64,000 bases of DNA from CAXBNB01 sp965267535 (GTDB lineage Bacteria > Bacteroidota > Bacteroidia > Cytophagales > Cyclobacteriaceae), in contig OZ254082.1 of NCBI GenBank assembly GCA_965267535.1, positions 3,348,001 through 3,412,000 on the forward strand, given 5' to 3'. Below the pieces are notes generated by a model. The model was not told where the DNA came from and did not search any database. It was given only the letters and a program-made list of their open reading frames with translations. This document shows, one piece after another, positions 8,103 through 16,844 of this stretch (the stretch's first letter is position 1; the number at the start of each line of letters is the position of its first letter). Made by a program: the position numbers and the translations under genes.

Positions 8103-9157
8103 AACAAACAATAGACGGCAAAGCACTGGTATACTGCCAGGGAGCTTTCAATACACCCAACGGCAAAACAGCTCACGGGCTTGTGCGATTTACCGAACGA
8201 TACGACATAGCAGGCGTAATCGACTCCACCTATGCCGGTCAGGATGCCGGTGTAGTGCTCGATGGCAAGCCCTACAATATCCCTGTGTATATAGGCCTGG
8301 AAGAGGCGATGGCCCACACCTCCGGTGTAAAAACGCTGGTAATAGGACTAGCCCCCGACGGAGGCAGGCTACCCGACTATGCCAAAGACACGCTATACCA
8401 GGCGGTAAGTCAGGGACTCAACATAGACTCTGGTCTGCACGACTTTCTCTACAAGGATGAAAAACTCGTGAAGCTCGCAGCAACTCATAATTGCCGTCTT
8501 AGAGATATACGCCGTACACCGGAACGCCACGAACTTCATTTTTTCTCTGGAAAAATAGAAAAAGTAAACTGCCTGAAGCTCGCAGTGCTAGGCACAGACT
8601 CAGCCGTAGGCAAGCGCACTACAGCGTGGATTATCGTGCATGGATTGCGGGCAGCCAGAAAAAAATCTGAAATGATAGGTACCGGACAAACCGGATGGAT
8701 GCAAGGTGCCAGGTATGCCATGGTCATGGATTCGCTTATCAACGATTTTGTGTCGGGAGAAATAGAACATGCCGTATATGAAGCCTGGAAAAATGAACAA
8801 CCCGATGCGATCGTCATAGAAGGGCAAGGCAGCCTGATGAATCCGGCCTACCCCGGCGGATTTGAAATATTGGCAGCCGGCAGGCCCGACTATGTCATCT
8901 TGCAACATGCCCCCCGAAGGGTAGAATACGACGGTTTCCCCGGATACCCCATACAGTCGCTGGACAAACAAATAGCAGCTATCGAAATGATATCCGGCAA
9001 AAAAGTAATTGCCATAACTCTCAACCATGAGGGAATGCAAAAAGAAGAAATACCTGCCGAGTGTGAGAAAATCACTCAGCAAACCGGTCTGCTCTGCACA
9101 GATGTATTGCACGAAGGACCCGAAAAACTAGTAGACCTGATAAAAACACTCCTGTGA
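8099..9157 (+). CDS. DUF1611 family protein (DgcN-like, P-loop containing)
   Basis: A 352-residue protein of the DUF1611 family. The N-terminal ~150 residues form a Rossmann-like domain; the C-terminal domain carries a Walker A-like loop at residues 165-175 (GTDSAVGKRTT) and a 'DAIVIEGQGSLMNPAYPGG' stretch typical of the family. From the literature I recall DUF1611 member DgcN as an N-acetyltransferase working with the enolase-superfamily racemase DgcA in D-glutamate catabolism; here an enolase-superfamily epimerase is encoded in the same cassette (11496), so a related partnership is plausible but unproven. The gene overlaps its neighbours by 4 nt on both sides (ATGA before, GTGA after). Confidence 0.88.
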   Translation: MKQTIDGKALVYCQGAFNTPNGKTAHGLVRFTERYDIAGVIDSTYAGQDAGVVLDGKPYNIPVYIGLEEAMAHTSGVKTLVIGLAPDGGRLPDYAKDTLYQAVSQGLNIDSGLHDFLYKDEKLVKLAATHNCRLRDIRRTPERHELHFFSGKIEKVNCLKLAVLGTDSAVGKRTTAWIIVHGLRAARKKSEMIGTGQTGWMQGARYAMVMDSLINDFVSGEIEHAVYEAWKNEQPDAIVIEGQGSLMNPAYPGGFEILAAGRPDYVILQHAPRRVEYDGFPGYPIQSLDKQIAAIEMISGKKVIAITLNHEGMQKEEIPAECEKITQQTGLLCTDVLHEGPEKLVDLIKTLL

Positions 9158-11493
9158 AAACACAAACCACACCCACAACTGCAGTAAACCTGCGACAATT
9201 TGTGGTATTTAAAACCCTGAAAGCCGGTCCGGCTATCGTTGAACCCAAAAGGGTAAAAATACCCTATACCCTGATAGCAAACGATGGCAGTGAATCTTCC
9301 AATGAGCTGATCTACACGTATAGCGAGAGGGTGTTTGACAACAAAAAACCAGAAGACCTGAACCTGGCCGGTATGATGGGCGCGCAGGTAGCCATCAACT
9401 ATGGGCTATTCTGCGAAGAGATCGTTTTTGATGGAGTGTACGACGATAGCGACCAGCGTTTTATACGCGACATGATCGAAAATACGTCTCGTGAAATATA
9501 TGTCAACAAACTACTAACTCCCAACGAATTTCTTACCGAAGAGTACCGTCATGTAGGTGCTGAAAAATGGAAAAAATACACAGCTGCTGAAGTAAAGTTT
9601 ATCAACAGTGCCTTTCCTGCTGCCACCGGCCAGTGGAATCTGACTGCTACCGACAAAAATGAGTACGTTATACTGAGTAGCGGAGGCAAAGACAGTCTGC
9701 TTTCCTACGGCCTCATTAAAGACCTGGGCAAAGGCGCACACCCTGTTTTTATCAACGAATCGGGCAGACACTGGTTTACAGCTATCAATGCGCACAAATA
9801 CCTGCAAACCAACGAGCCCAACACAGCACGGGTATGGTGCAACAGCGACCGCATATTCAACTGGATACTGAGGCAAATGCCCTTTATCAAACCCAATTTT
9901 GCCGATATACGTGCCGACATATATCCTATCCGACTATGGACAGTAGCCGTATTTCTCTTTGGTGTGCTGCCCATAGCGCGCAAGCGAAATGCCGGCAACA
10001 TACTAATAGGCGATGAATACGATACCACGCTAAAGCTCAACCACGAGGGCATTACGCACTACGGCGGGCTATACGACCAAAGCAAGTATTTTGACAATGC
10101 ACTCACGCGCTACTACCTCAAAAAAGGATGGGCCATTCACCAGTTTTCTCTACTGAGAAGTATGTCGGAGTTGCTCATCATGAAAACGCTGGTCAACCGC
10201 TACCCGCACCTACAGGCGCTACAGGTGTCGTGTCATGCAGCTCATGAAAAAAACGGTAAAATATATCCTTGTGGGCACTGTGAAAAATGCCGCAGAATAG
10301 TTGGCATGCTTACAGCGCTTGGCAAAGACCCTATGCACTGTGGCTACAGTCCGGAGCAAATTGCCATGGCACTGAAAAGCCTGGAAGAAAAGAAGGTAAA
10401 ACAAATAGGGCAGGATGCTGCGCACCTCTTTTACCTGCTGGTAGACAAAAAAGCCATTGGCATCAATACGCACACTAAAAAACTGGCCAAAGCTCACCAC
10501 CATATACTCAAACTCCGATTTGATAACGAGCGTAGTGTGCTGGCCGATTTACCTTTGGAAGTCCGCAAACCTCTACTGACACTTTTGCTACAGGAAGCCG
10601 ATGGTGCTGTAGTGCTAAAAGACCGTAAGTGGATAGATACAAACATATTCAGCCACGAAGCGATAGCCGCGCCCTACCCTTTTGAAATCAAAAAAGAAGG
10701 CCTCAGCTTTTTAAAAAAATACCATTGGGCTACCCTGACCTGGAAAGAACTGGAAGAACGACTGAAAATAGTAGATACTGCCATACTCCCCTGCGGAGCT
10801 ATAGAACAGCACGGCCCGCACTTGCCGGTAGATATAGACTACTACGACGCAGTATACCTGGCAAACAAAGTGGCCGAAGCATGTAGCGACCCCAAGCCCT
10901 TTGTTCTGCCCCCCATACCTTATGGGGTGTCTTATCATCACGAAGAATTCAAAGGAACTATAAGCGTGACCAACGACGCACTATCGAGTTTTGTCTACGA
11001 CATAGGAATGGGGCTAGCGCACAATGGCATCAAAAAACTGATCATACTCAACGGCCATGGCGACAATGCTCCTACTCTTAGCTATGCTGCCCAAATGATC
11101 AACCGTGATGCCGAAATATTTGTATGCGTAGATACCGGCGAAACGAGCGATATAGACCTAAATGACCTGATCGAAACACCCAACGACATCCATGCCGGAG
11201 AAATCGAAACGAGTACCACACTGGCCATAAGGCCCGAAGTAGTACAGATGGACAAGGCCGTAAACGAAACGCTGGAGTTTGGCAGCAAATACCTGGACTA
11301 CACCTCAGACCGTGGAGTAGCCTGGTATGTACGCACCAAGCGTATATCCGATAGTGGTATAATGGGCGACCCTACACGCGCTACGGAAGAAAAAGGTCGC
11401 AAAATGTGGGAAATAATGATAGCCCACCTGGTAAAATTTGTAGAAGAGGTAAAGAAGAGCAGGCTCGAAGAGCTTTACCAAAGAAAGTACTAA
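9154..11493 (+). CDS. Fusion of a PP-loop ATP pyrophosphatase (MurL-like?) and a creatininase-family amidohydrolase
   Basis: A 779-residue two-domain protein starting at a GTG that overlaps the previous gene. The N-terminal ~500 residues contain a PP-loop at 175-181 (SSGGKDS, as in ATP-pyrophosphatases that release AMP and PPi) and a Cys cluster near residue 372 (CGHCEKC) that could bind zinc. Size and motif recall MurL, the ATP-dependent UDP-MurNAc-L-Ala-L-Glu epimerase, but I cannot confirm homology. The C-terminal domain from about residue 525 is of the creatinine amidohydrolase family, with metal-ligand motifs GAIEQHGPHLPVDID (~548-562), LNGHGDN (~633) and HAGEIETS (~680). Such hydrolases cleave small cyclic or linear amides. 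The next gene, an epimerase, starts 2 nt after its stop. Joining an adenylating domain to an amidohydrolase in one chain is unusual; the substrate is unknown. Confidence 0.85.
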   Translation: MKTQTTPTTAVNLRQFVVFKTLKAGPAIVEPKRVKIPYTLIANDGSESSNELIYTYSERVFDNKKPEDLNLAGMMGAQVAINYGLFCEEIVFDGVYDDSDQRFIRDMIENTSREIYVNKLLTPNEFLTEEYRHVGAEKWKKYTAAEVKFINSAFPAATGQWNLTATDKNEYVILSSGGKDSLLSYGLIKDLGKGAHPVFINESGRHWFTAINAHKYLQTNEPNTARVWCNSDRIFNWILRQMPFIKPNFADIRADIYPIRLWTVAVFLFGVLPIARKRNAGNILIGDEYDTTLKLNHEGITHYGGLYDQSKYFDNALTRYYLKKGWAIHQFSLLRSMSELLIMKTLVNRYPHLQALQVSCHAAHEKNGKIYPCGHCEKCRRIVGMLTALGKDPMHCGYSPEQIAMALKSLEEKKVKQIGQDAAHLFYLLVDKKAIGINTHTKKLAKAHHHILKLRFDNERSVLADLPLEVRKPLLTLLLQEADGAVVLKDRKWIDTNIFSHEAIAAPYPFEIKKEGLSFLKKYHWATLTWKELEERLKIVDTAILPCGAIEQHGPHLPVDIDYYDAVYLANKVAEACSDPKPFVLPPIPYGVSYHHEEFKGTISVTNDALSSFVYDIGMGLAHNGIKKLIILNGHGDNAPTLSYAAQMINRDAEIFVCVDTGETSDIDLNDLIETPNDIHAGEIETSTTLAIRPEVVQMDKAVNETLEFGSKYLDYTSDRGVAWYVRTKRISDSGIMGDPTRATEEKGRKMWEIMIAHLVKFVEEVKKSRLEELYQRKY

Positions 11494-11495
11494 AA

Positions 11496-12557
11496 ATGAA
11501 AATAACATCGCTGGAGTGCTGGGCGGTGCACCTGCCCATGCACGAGCCCTACACGATTGCCTATGAGTCTGTAGAGGCTGCTACTAATGTTTTTGTGAAA
11601 ATGAATACCGACAAAGGGTACACCGGATGGGGCTGTGCCGCCCCCGACATGGGAGTAACCGGCGAGTCGGAAGAAAGTGTAATGGAGGCATTTCGGTCTG
11701 TTATAGAGCCCGTGCTCCACGGCCAGGATCCTTTTCACTATGCCCGTTTGCTGGAAGTGCTTCAGGCCAAACTCAAAAAACAACCCTCGGCGCTGGCCAT
11801 GGCAGATATGGGCCTGTACGATCTGGTAGCCAAAAAAGCACACGAGCCGGTGTACAAGCTGCTTGGCGGTTACCGGTCGCATATTCCTACCAGTATCACG
11901 ATTGGTATTTTGCCCGTGGAGCAAACGCTGGAAAAAGCCCGTGAATACATAGACAAAGGTTTTTTTATCCTGAAAATAAAAGGAGGCCAACAGGTAGAAG
12001 AAGATATAGAGCGGGTAGTCAAAGTACGCGAACAGTTGGGCGACCAAATAGAAATTCGGTTTGACGCCAATCAGGGGTATAGTGTTTCCGAGTCGGTACA
12101 GTTTATCAACCGTACCAAGGCTGCCCGTATCGAACTGCTGGAACAACCCACCGATAGAAACAACACCGACCTGCTCAAAGAAGTAACAGACCAGGTAGGA
12201 GTACCCGTAATGGCTGATGAAAGCCTGATGACCCTCAAGGATGTTTTTCACCTGACCTCCAACGGGTGCACAGACATGATCAACATCAAACTCATGAAGG
12301 TAGGCGGCATAGCCGAGGCACTACGCATCAATGCTGTGGCCATGGCTGCCCATGTAGAAACGATGATAGGCTGCATGGACGAATCAGCCATGGGCATAGC
12401 TGCAGGTCTGCACCTGGCACTGGCCAGGCCAAACATTGCCTATGCGGATCTCGATGGACACTTCGACCTGCAGGACGACCCTTTTGCCGGTATGGTTGTT
12501 TGTAAAAAAGGCATTCTATACCCCTCCCGATTGCCGGGATTTGGATGGAGCAACTAA
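11496..12557 (+). CDS. Enolase-superfamily dipeptide epimerase / muconate-lactonising-like enzyme
   Basis: A 353-residue enzyme beginning at the ATG at 11496, two nt after the previous stop; a longer in-frame reading exists but lies inside the preceding gene. It has the N-terminal capping domain and TIM barrel of the mandelate-racemase/MLE subgroup: the KxK motif 'ILKIKGG', metal ligands in 'RFDANQGYS', 'LLEQP' and 'MADES', the second catalytic lysine in 'INIKLMK', and 'GCMDESAMG' near the substrate end, which matches dipeptide epimerases of the L-Ala-D/L-Glu type. These invert the alpha carbon of the second residue of a dipeptide. As the last gene of the cassette it suggests the pathway includes an inverted amino acid or dipeptide. 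DgcA-type N-acyl amino-acid racemases are the main alternative. Confidence 0.9.
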   Translation: MKITSLECWAVHLPMHEPYTIAYESVEAATNVFVKMNTDKGYTGWGCAAPDMGVTGESEESVMEAFRSVIEPVLHGQDPFHYARLLEVLQAKLKKQPSALAMADMGLYDLVAKKAHEPVYKLLGGYRSHIPTSITIGILPVEQTLEKAREYIDKGFFILKIKGGQQVEEDIERVVKVREQLGDQIEIRFDANQGYSVSESVQFINRTKAARIELLEQPTDRNNTDLLKEVTDQVGVPVMADESLMTLKDVFHLTSNGCTDMINIKLMKVGGIAEALRINAVAMAAHVETMIGCMDESAMGIAAGLHLALARPNIAYADLDGHFDLQDDPFAGMVVCKKGILYPSRLPGFGWSN

Positions 12558-12964
12558 CCCTGCTTTGTCAAGTTGAGGTAGGCGAGTCGGCACCTGACAG
12601 GTTTCTACCTCTTCAACTGACGTAAGTATAGGCTTTTAGGGGTATTAAACCTGTCGGGTATTACGCTGAAACCAAATAGGACAAAGTAGTCCAAGCTCTT
12701 CCTTTTTTTGTATCCTCTGAGGACTTTCATTTGGCCAATAATAGTCATTCGATTATAATGCACTACTACAGTAAACTTAGCTGGAACTAAATCAAAAGAA
12801 ATAAGATTGGTCAAACTGAAACAATCAGGATAATCGAAGTTATATAAGAGGACTAACCCTATTCGTCTTTCTACTCTTTTCTATTGGCTATTGTGTGTAA
12901 AAAAGCGACTTTTACTATCTCTTTACAGTAGTATTTTTTCAACGCCTAGAACATAGCCTCCCGC
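12558..12964. other. Intergenic region holding REPIN/MITE-like element A
   Basis: No convincing gene in this 407-nt gap. The first part is element A (12561-12688); the rest is AT-rich and probably contains the corA promoter, but no perfect TAnnTTTG box was found. Confidence 0.6.
12561..12688 (+). repeat. REPIN/MITE-like element A (inverted copy of element B)
   Basis: A 128-nt element with imperfect terminal inverted repeats (TGCTTTGTCA at the left, GGACAAAGTA at the right) and two inner inverted 13-mers, ACCTGACAGGTTT (12592-12604) and AAACCTGTCGGGT (12647-12659), 42 nt apart. The reverse complement of element B at 14191-14317 matches it along most of its length, including the centre (CTACCTCTTCAACTG, AGGCTTTTAGG). 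Two inverted REP-like palindromes in one short element is the layout of a REPIN. The same 13-mer motif is found inside the RAYT transposase gene at 28111-28139. Confidence 0.85.
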
Positions 12965-14092
12965 ATGAAGCAATTTGACATTACACGCCCCGACAAGATG
13001 CTCCTTTCAGGACTAAGAACGCTCACCAATTTTTCTATGAACCTCTACTCGGCTGAAAAAAGCGTGTCTAAGGGCACGGGTAAGATCACCTTTATTGGTA
13101 GAAAAAAGGTAGAAACTGTAAAAAGCCAGCTACACACATACAACGAAGGTGAATCCAATTTCAACCAGGACATCACTCATTTTGGGTTCCTCAGCGAACT
13201 GGCATCCGACAAAGTCTATTGGCTCAATTTTCATGGTCTGCATGAAATAAAGCCCATAGAAAAAGTAGGAAAAGCTCTGGCACTCGACAGGATTACCATT
13301 CGGCAAATACTGGATACCACCCTTCGCCCAAAGGTGGAAGAGTACGATCATTATGTTTTCTTCAGTGTAAAATCGGTATTGAAATCCGATAACGACGAAC
13401 TCATCATAGAGCAGTTGTCTTTTGTGCTGGGCGACAATTATGTCGTTTCATTTCAGGAAGAAGAAGGCGACCACTTCGACCACATCCGCCATAAGATTAC
13501 CGAAAAACTAGGGCTGGTGAGAAAAAAAGGAGCCGATTTTCTGGTTTTTCAGCTACTAGATGCCATCCTCGACAATTACTTTGAGACCATAGAGGCTGTG
13601 AATCAGGATATAAAAGAACTGGAAAAAGTCGTATTGACAAATCCATCTCAAAAATCGCTGATCGAATTGGAGCGGATGAAACAACTGGCCGAAATGATTA
13701 AAAAATCCCTCAACCCTTTCAAAGATTCGCTGAAAATTATCATCAATCGGGAAACGCCATTCATCCGTCATGAAAACATCAAATACTACCACGACCTGGC
13801 CAGCAACTGCGCCAGTGCTATTGAAGAAATAGATTCTACGAATAAGTCGCTGGAAAGCCTTACCAACATCTATTTTTCTTCGCTGAGCCAGAAGATGAAC
13901 GAAACCATGAAAGTACTGACCACCGTGGCTACTATTTTTATACCGCTTACCTTCATAGCGGGCATCTACGGCATGAACTTCGAAAACATGCCTGAACTGC
14001 GCCACCCCAACGGTTATTTTATCGCACTGGGAGCAATGGGAGGTATTTTTATCGCCATGCTGGTGTATTTCAAAAAGAAAAACTGGCTTTAG
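12965..14092 (+). CDS. corA: CorA-family magnesium/cobalt transporter
   Basis: A 375-residue inner-membrane divalent cation channel. A long cytoplasmic domain (1-310) with the funnel-forming helices precedes two C-terminal membrane segments; the selectivity motif GMN is at residues 336-338 in 'IYGMNFENMPE', at the end of the first membrane segment, and the chain ends with the usual basic tail (YFKKKNWL). Length and layout are normal for the family. Physiological role is Mg2+ (or Co2+/Ni2+) uptake. The gene stands alone, flanked on both sides by inverted copies of a REPIN-like element (12561-12688 and 14191-14317), so the ~1.5-kb segment could in principle invert or move by recombination between them. 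Confidence 0.95.
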   Translation: MKQFDITRPDKMLLSGLRTLTNFSMNLYSAEKSVSKGTGKITFIGRKKVETVKSQLHTYNEGESNFNQDITHFGFLSELASDKVYWLNFHGLHEIKPIEKVGKALALDRITIRQILDTTLRPKVEEYDHYVFFSVKSVLKSDNDELIIEQLSFVLGDNYVVSFQEEEGDHFDHIRHKITEKLGLVRKKGADFLVFQLLDAILDNYFETIEAVNQDIKELEKVVLTNPSQKSLIELERMKQLAEMIKKSLNPFKDSLKIIINRETPFIRHENIKYYHDLASNCASAIEEIDSTNKSLESLTNIYFSSLSQKMNETMKVLTTVATIFIPLTFIAGIYGMNFENMPELRHPNGYFIALGAMGGIFIAMLVYFKKKNWL

Positions 14093-14426
14093 GTTCAACT
14101 TTCTTTGGGGTAACTAAGCCCTGCTGAGAAACACATTTATTTGTACAGAAGACTAAGGAGAACAATTTACAGCAATTTTTATAGTAGTCCTACTTTGTCA
14201 TATTTGAAAACAGCGTAAAACCTGACAGGTTTAATGATCCTAAAAGCCTAGCTTACGCCAGTTGAAGAGGTAGAAACCTGTCAGGTATCGATCCTCTTAT
14301 CTCAATTTGACAAAGTAGGAGTAGGTATTTCTTATTTGATGTAAGCTTTTTGAGCAAAATACACGGTTTTCCGGGCAACATAAAATCAACAAGCAATCCT
14401 TTGAAGGTTAGCCTAACTACTTTACA
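14093..14426. other. Intergenic region holding REPIN/MITE-like element B
   Basis: No gene seen in this 334-nt gap between convergent corA and the Nudix gene. It is largely occupied by element B (14191-14317); no separate terminator hairpin was recognised. Confidence 0.6.
14191..14317 (-). repeat. REPIN/MITE-like element B (inverted copy of element A)
   Basis: A 127-nt element with perfect 10-nt terminal inverted repeats, TACTTTGTCA (14191-14200) and TGACAAAGTA (14308-14317), and two inner inverted 13-mers, ACCTGACAGGTTT (14220-14232) and AAACCTGTCAGGT (14274-14286). It is the reverse-complement relative of element A on the other side of corA. It also lies where a bidirectional terminator for corA and the Nudix gene would be expected and may serve as one. 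Confidence 0.85.
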
Positions 14427-14972
14427 CTATGGCCGAAATGCATTTTTCAGCTGGGCAAGGCTGTAAGCACACAGCGTAGTAGCATCTTTTATGGTTCCGT
14501 TGGTTATCATTTCTTCTAGTTGCGACAGATCAAACACAGCAGAAACCAACCCTTCTTCTTCGGCTTCTGGTTCGGCTTGTGCATAGGTGAGCCCGGTCGC
14601 TAAAAAGATATGATACCCCTGCTGCGAATATCCATACCCGAGATACTGATGTCCCAGATAAGTAAGTGTATCTGCCAGCAATCCTGTCTCTTCTTTTAGC
14701 TCTCCACGCGCTACATCTTCTGGAGACTTGTCTGCTGCTGTTTCCCACGAGCCCTGAGGAAACTCCCAAAAACGCTGACCAACCGGATAGCGGTATTGCT
14801 CCACCAGGTGTACCTTCCCATTTTCGTAGGGAACGACCACCACAAAATCCGGTTTTTCTACCACACCAAATAAGCCCTTGCCTCCTCCGGCACGCTCTAT
14901 TACATCTTCGCGCACCCGCATCCAGCGGTTTTCATACACTACTCTACTACTCAGCTGTTTTATTTCTTCCAT
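14427..14972 (-). CDS. Nudix hydrolase (ADP-ribose pyrophosphatase-like)
   Basis: A 181-residue cytoplasmic hydrolase. The Nudix helix lies around residues 75-100 with 'PEDVARGELKEETGLLA', giving the REUxEExGU-type metal-binding glutamates; the canonical Arg-Glu pair is Gly-Glu here, with an Arg one residue earlier. An upstream beta-sheet pattern (VVVVPYENGKVHLVEQYRYP) is typical of ADP-sugar pyrophosphatases. Nudix enzymes clean up nucleoside diphosphate derivatives; the exact substrate is not determined. It lies downstream of the SusC/SusD locus but beyond that locus's terminator at 15063-15097, so it has its own expression. Confidence 0.92.
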   Translation of the reverse strand: MEEIKQLSSRVVYENRWMRVREDVIERAGGGKGLFGVVEKPDFVVVVPYENGKVHLVEQYRYPVGQRFWEFPQGSWETAADKSPEDVARGELKEETGLLADTLTYLGHQYLGYGYSQQGYHIFLATGLTYAQAEPEAEEEGLVSAVFDLSQLEEMITNGTIKDATTLCAYSLAQLKNAFRP

Positions 14973-15062
14973 TTTCTTTGGCCTTCAGTATTTGCATCTT
15001 TCAACAAATGTACTCGATTTCTCAGCATTGCCGGGAGCATATTTTTGCTTCAAAAAATCCAT

Positions 15063-15097
15063 AAAAAAAGGGAACGAACCTGTGAGTGTCCGTTCCC
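15063..15097 (-). terminator. Rho-independent terminator of the second SusC/SusD operon
   Basis: On the minus strand, arms GGGAACG and CGTTCCC enclose a short loop and are followed by a run of seven T, 26 nt after the stop of the 15123-16775 gene. Confidence 0.8.
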
Positions 15098-15122
15098 CGT
15101 TTGTATTCATTCAATACACCGC

Positions 15123-16775
15123 TTACAATGCGTCCAGATCTACTTTAAAATCCCAGGTTCCAAAGTTAACTGTACCGGTATTGCCTTCGAATGTTTCTAA
15201 GATCACAAGGCGCAAATACCTAACTTTGATAGACCCTCCTATCTTATCGGTTATAGTATCACTGCCACCGGGCTGAGCATCCAATTCAAAGTTTCCTAGT
15301 GGCACCCAACCTTTTTGTAGTGATTCCAGCTCCCATGCCGAAGTGTTTTCGGGTTTGCCGTTATAATCAGTTGTAGTTACCGCTGAAGCCGGATCTACCG
15401 ACGCAGGCAATCCCCAGTACTGATATTTTTTCTGCGACCTGTTCTGACAGCAGTCGCCGCGGGCTTGCCAGCTAATTTCAGTAATTTTATAATCCTTGCT
15501 TAAGTCAACTGTAAAAAAGCCCACAGGAACAGGAAGCCCTCCGGCAGAGTGATTGGCACTCGGCCATCTATTGTCATCATCCCACAGGTTTTCTACGCTG
15601 GTTCCATGTTGATAAACATTCAAGTCGTCAGTGAATATATCAGACGCAGCTGCTCTCTCCGCTACAGGGTGACGTACTACACCTCCGGGTATACCGGTTT
15701 CACTGCCTTCTACAGCGATATAAGCATCGGCCAGGTATCCTTTAGAAGCAGATAGGCGCACGGTATCTTTGTGCGTAGCATCTACCTGTGAATTGGGCTT
15801 GTACTCTACATATATAGTGTTGGCTACTGAAAGGTCCGACAGGGATACCGAAGAACCAAAAGGCCCTGCCATATCTGTAGAAATACCAAACCACTCTGTG
15901 TCACGATCCAATGTAAGTGTTACATCTCCGTCGAGGCAGTCGACAGTTGGGTTGACCTCAAAAGAAGCCACAGCAGACTCCCTACTGTTTACATTGCCCA
16001 TATCCACACTGGCTGAAGCAAAAGTAACAGTAGCTACTTCGTCGCAAGTTGGGAAGGTAAATTTCTCTTCATCGTCTACTCCTGTACCATCGTCTTCTAT
16101 GGTAAACTCCTGAAACGGATTAACCGGATCAAACACAGAGATGGCCTTAAAGTGAGTACCTCCATCAAAATCGAACAACTCTACAAATGGGGCTTTTGCA
16201 CCCACCACTACAGACTTTGGCATACCCTCTCTATTGGTATACTCTATCCGCATTTCACGCAGTTTGTCTACATTTTTGCCAAAAGTAATTCTCGCTCCTA
16301 CCTCACCATTATCGCCCTGAGTGTAGCTAACGGTACTCACTTCTTTTTTCGTCAGGGTTTTTACATAGTCGGCTCCTACTACCCTGGCTGTAAACTCCTT
16401 TTGCAAGGACTTGTTACCGTTGGCATCTTCAAAATGCAGGTAAAACCTGTAATCACCTTCTTTCACATTGCTCAGGTCTATATTCAGCGTATCTGTGCCA
16501 TTGTTTTTTCGCTGCACGTCAAATTCCATGTCAATGGTTTCATCTGCGCTTTTCAATATACCCTTAGCTATCTTCGGATCGGCATTGATGATAATCGAAA
16601 CCCTGACCTGCTCGTATCCCGAAGCGATCATGACAGAGTCGGCCAACCCTACATATACTGTTTCTCCCAGATTTGAAAATTCGCTGAACGTTTCCTCGTT
16701 TGTTTGGCAGGCACTGAAAGCCACTACCGAAACAAAGAACACCGCAGCACTTATCTTATTTAATAGATATTTCAT
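15123..16775 (-). CDS. SusD-locus surface lipoprotein: DUF4998, Ig-like and discoidin-like C-terminus
   Basis: A 550-residue predicted lipoprotein: signal peptide with lipobox ending VVAFSAC at Cys22. Residues ~30-225 match the DUF4998 pattern ('EFSNLGETVYVGLADSV', then GDYRFYLHFEDANGNKS). The middle (~240-360) looks like an Ig-type domain, and the last ~160 residues have the ordering of an F5/8 type C (discoidin) galactose-binding domain ('AASDIFTDDLNVYQHGTSVE', 'EISWQARGDCC', 'KVRYLRLVI'). Such proteins are usually surface glycan-binding partners of a SusC/SusD pair. It is the last gene of the sigma/FecR/SusC/SusD operon and ends at a terminator. The ligand is unknown. Confidence 0.8.
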   Translation of the reverse strand: MKYLLNKISAAVFFVSVVAFSACQTNEETFSEFSNLGETVYVGLADSVMIASGYEQVRVSIIINADPKIAKGILKSADETIDMEFDVQRKNNGTDTLNIDLSNVKEGDYRFYLHFEDANGNKSLQKEFTARVVGADYVKTLTKKEVSTVSYTQGDNGEVGARITFGKNVDKLREMRIEYTNREGMPKSVVVGAKAPFVELFDFDGGTHFKAISVFDPVNPFQEFTIEDDGTGVDDEEKFTFPTCDEVATVTFASASVDMGNVNSRESAVASFEVNPTVDCLDGDVTLTLDRDTEWFGISTDMAGPFGSSVSLSDLSVANTIYVEYKPNSQVDATHKDTVRLSASKGYLADAYIAVEGSETGIPGGVVRHPVAERAAASDIFTDDLNVYQHGTSVENLWDDDNRWPSANHSAGGLPVPVGFFTVDLSKDYKITEISWQARGDCCQNRSQKKYQYWGLPASVDPASAVTTTDYNGKPENTSAWELESLQKGWVPLGNFELDAQPGGSDTITDKIGGSIKVRYLRLVILETFEGNTGTVNFGTWDFKVDLDAL

Positions 16776-16844
16776 AATTGATCTTTGTTTTTTTTAAATG
16801 AGCACCTACCCTCCTCTGGGGGTAGTAGATGCATCATAAATTTC

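Noticed and set aside
11406..11495. 30-codon N-terminal extension of the epimerase
   Set aside because: It overlaps the end of the fusion-protein gene; the enolase fold begins at the ATG at 11496 (MKITSLECW), 2 nt after the previous stop.
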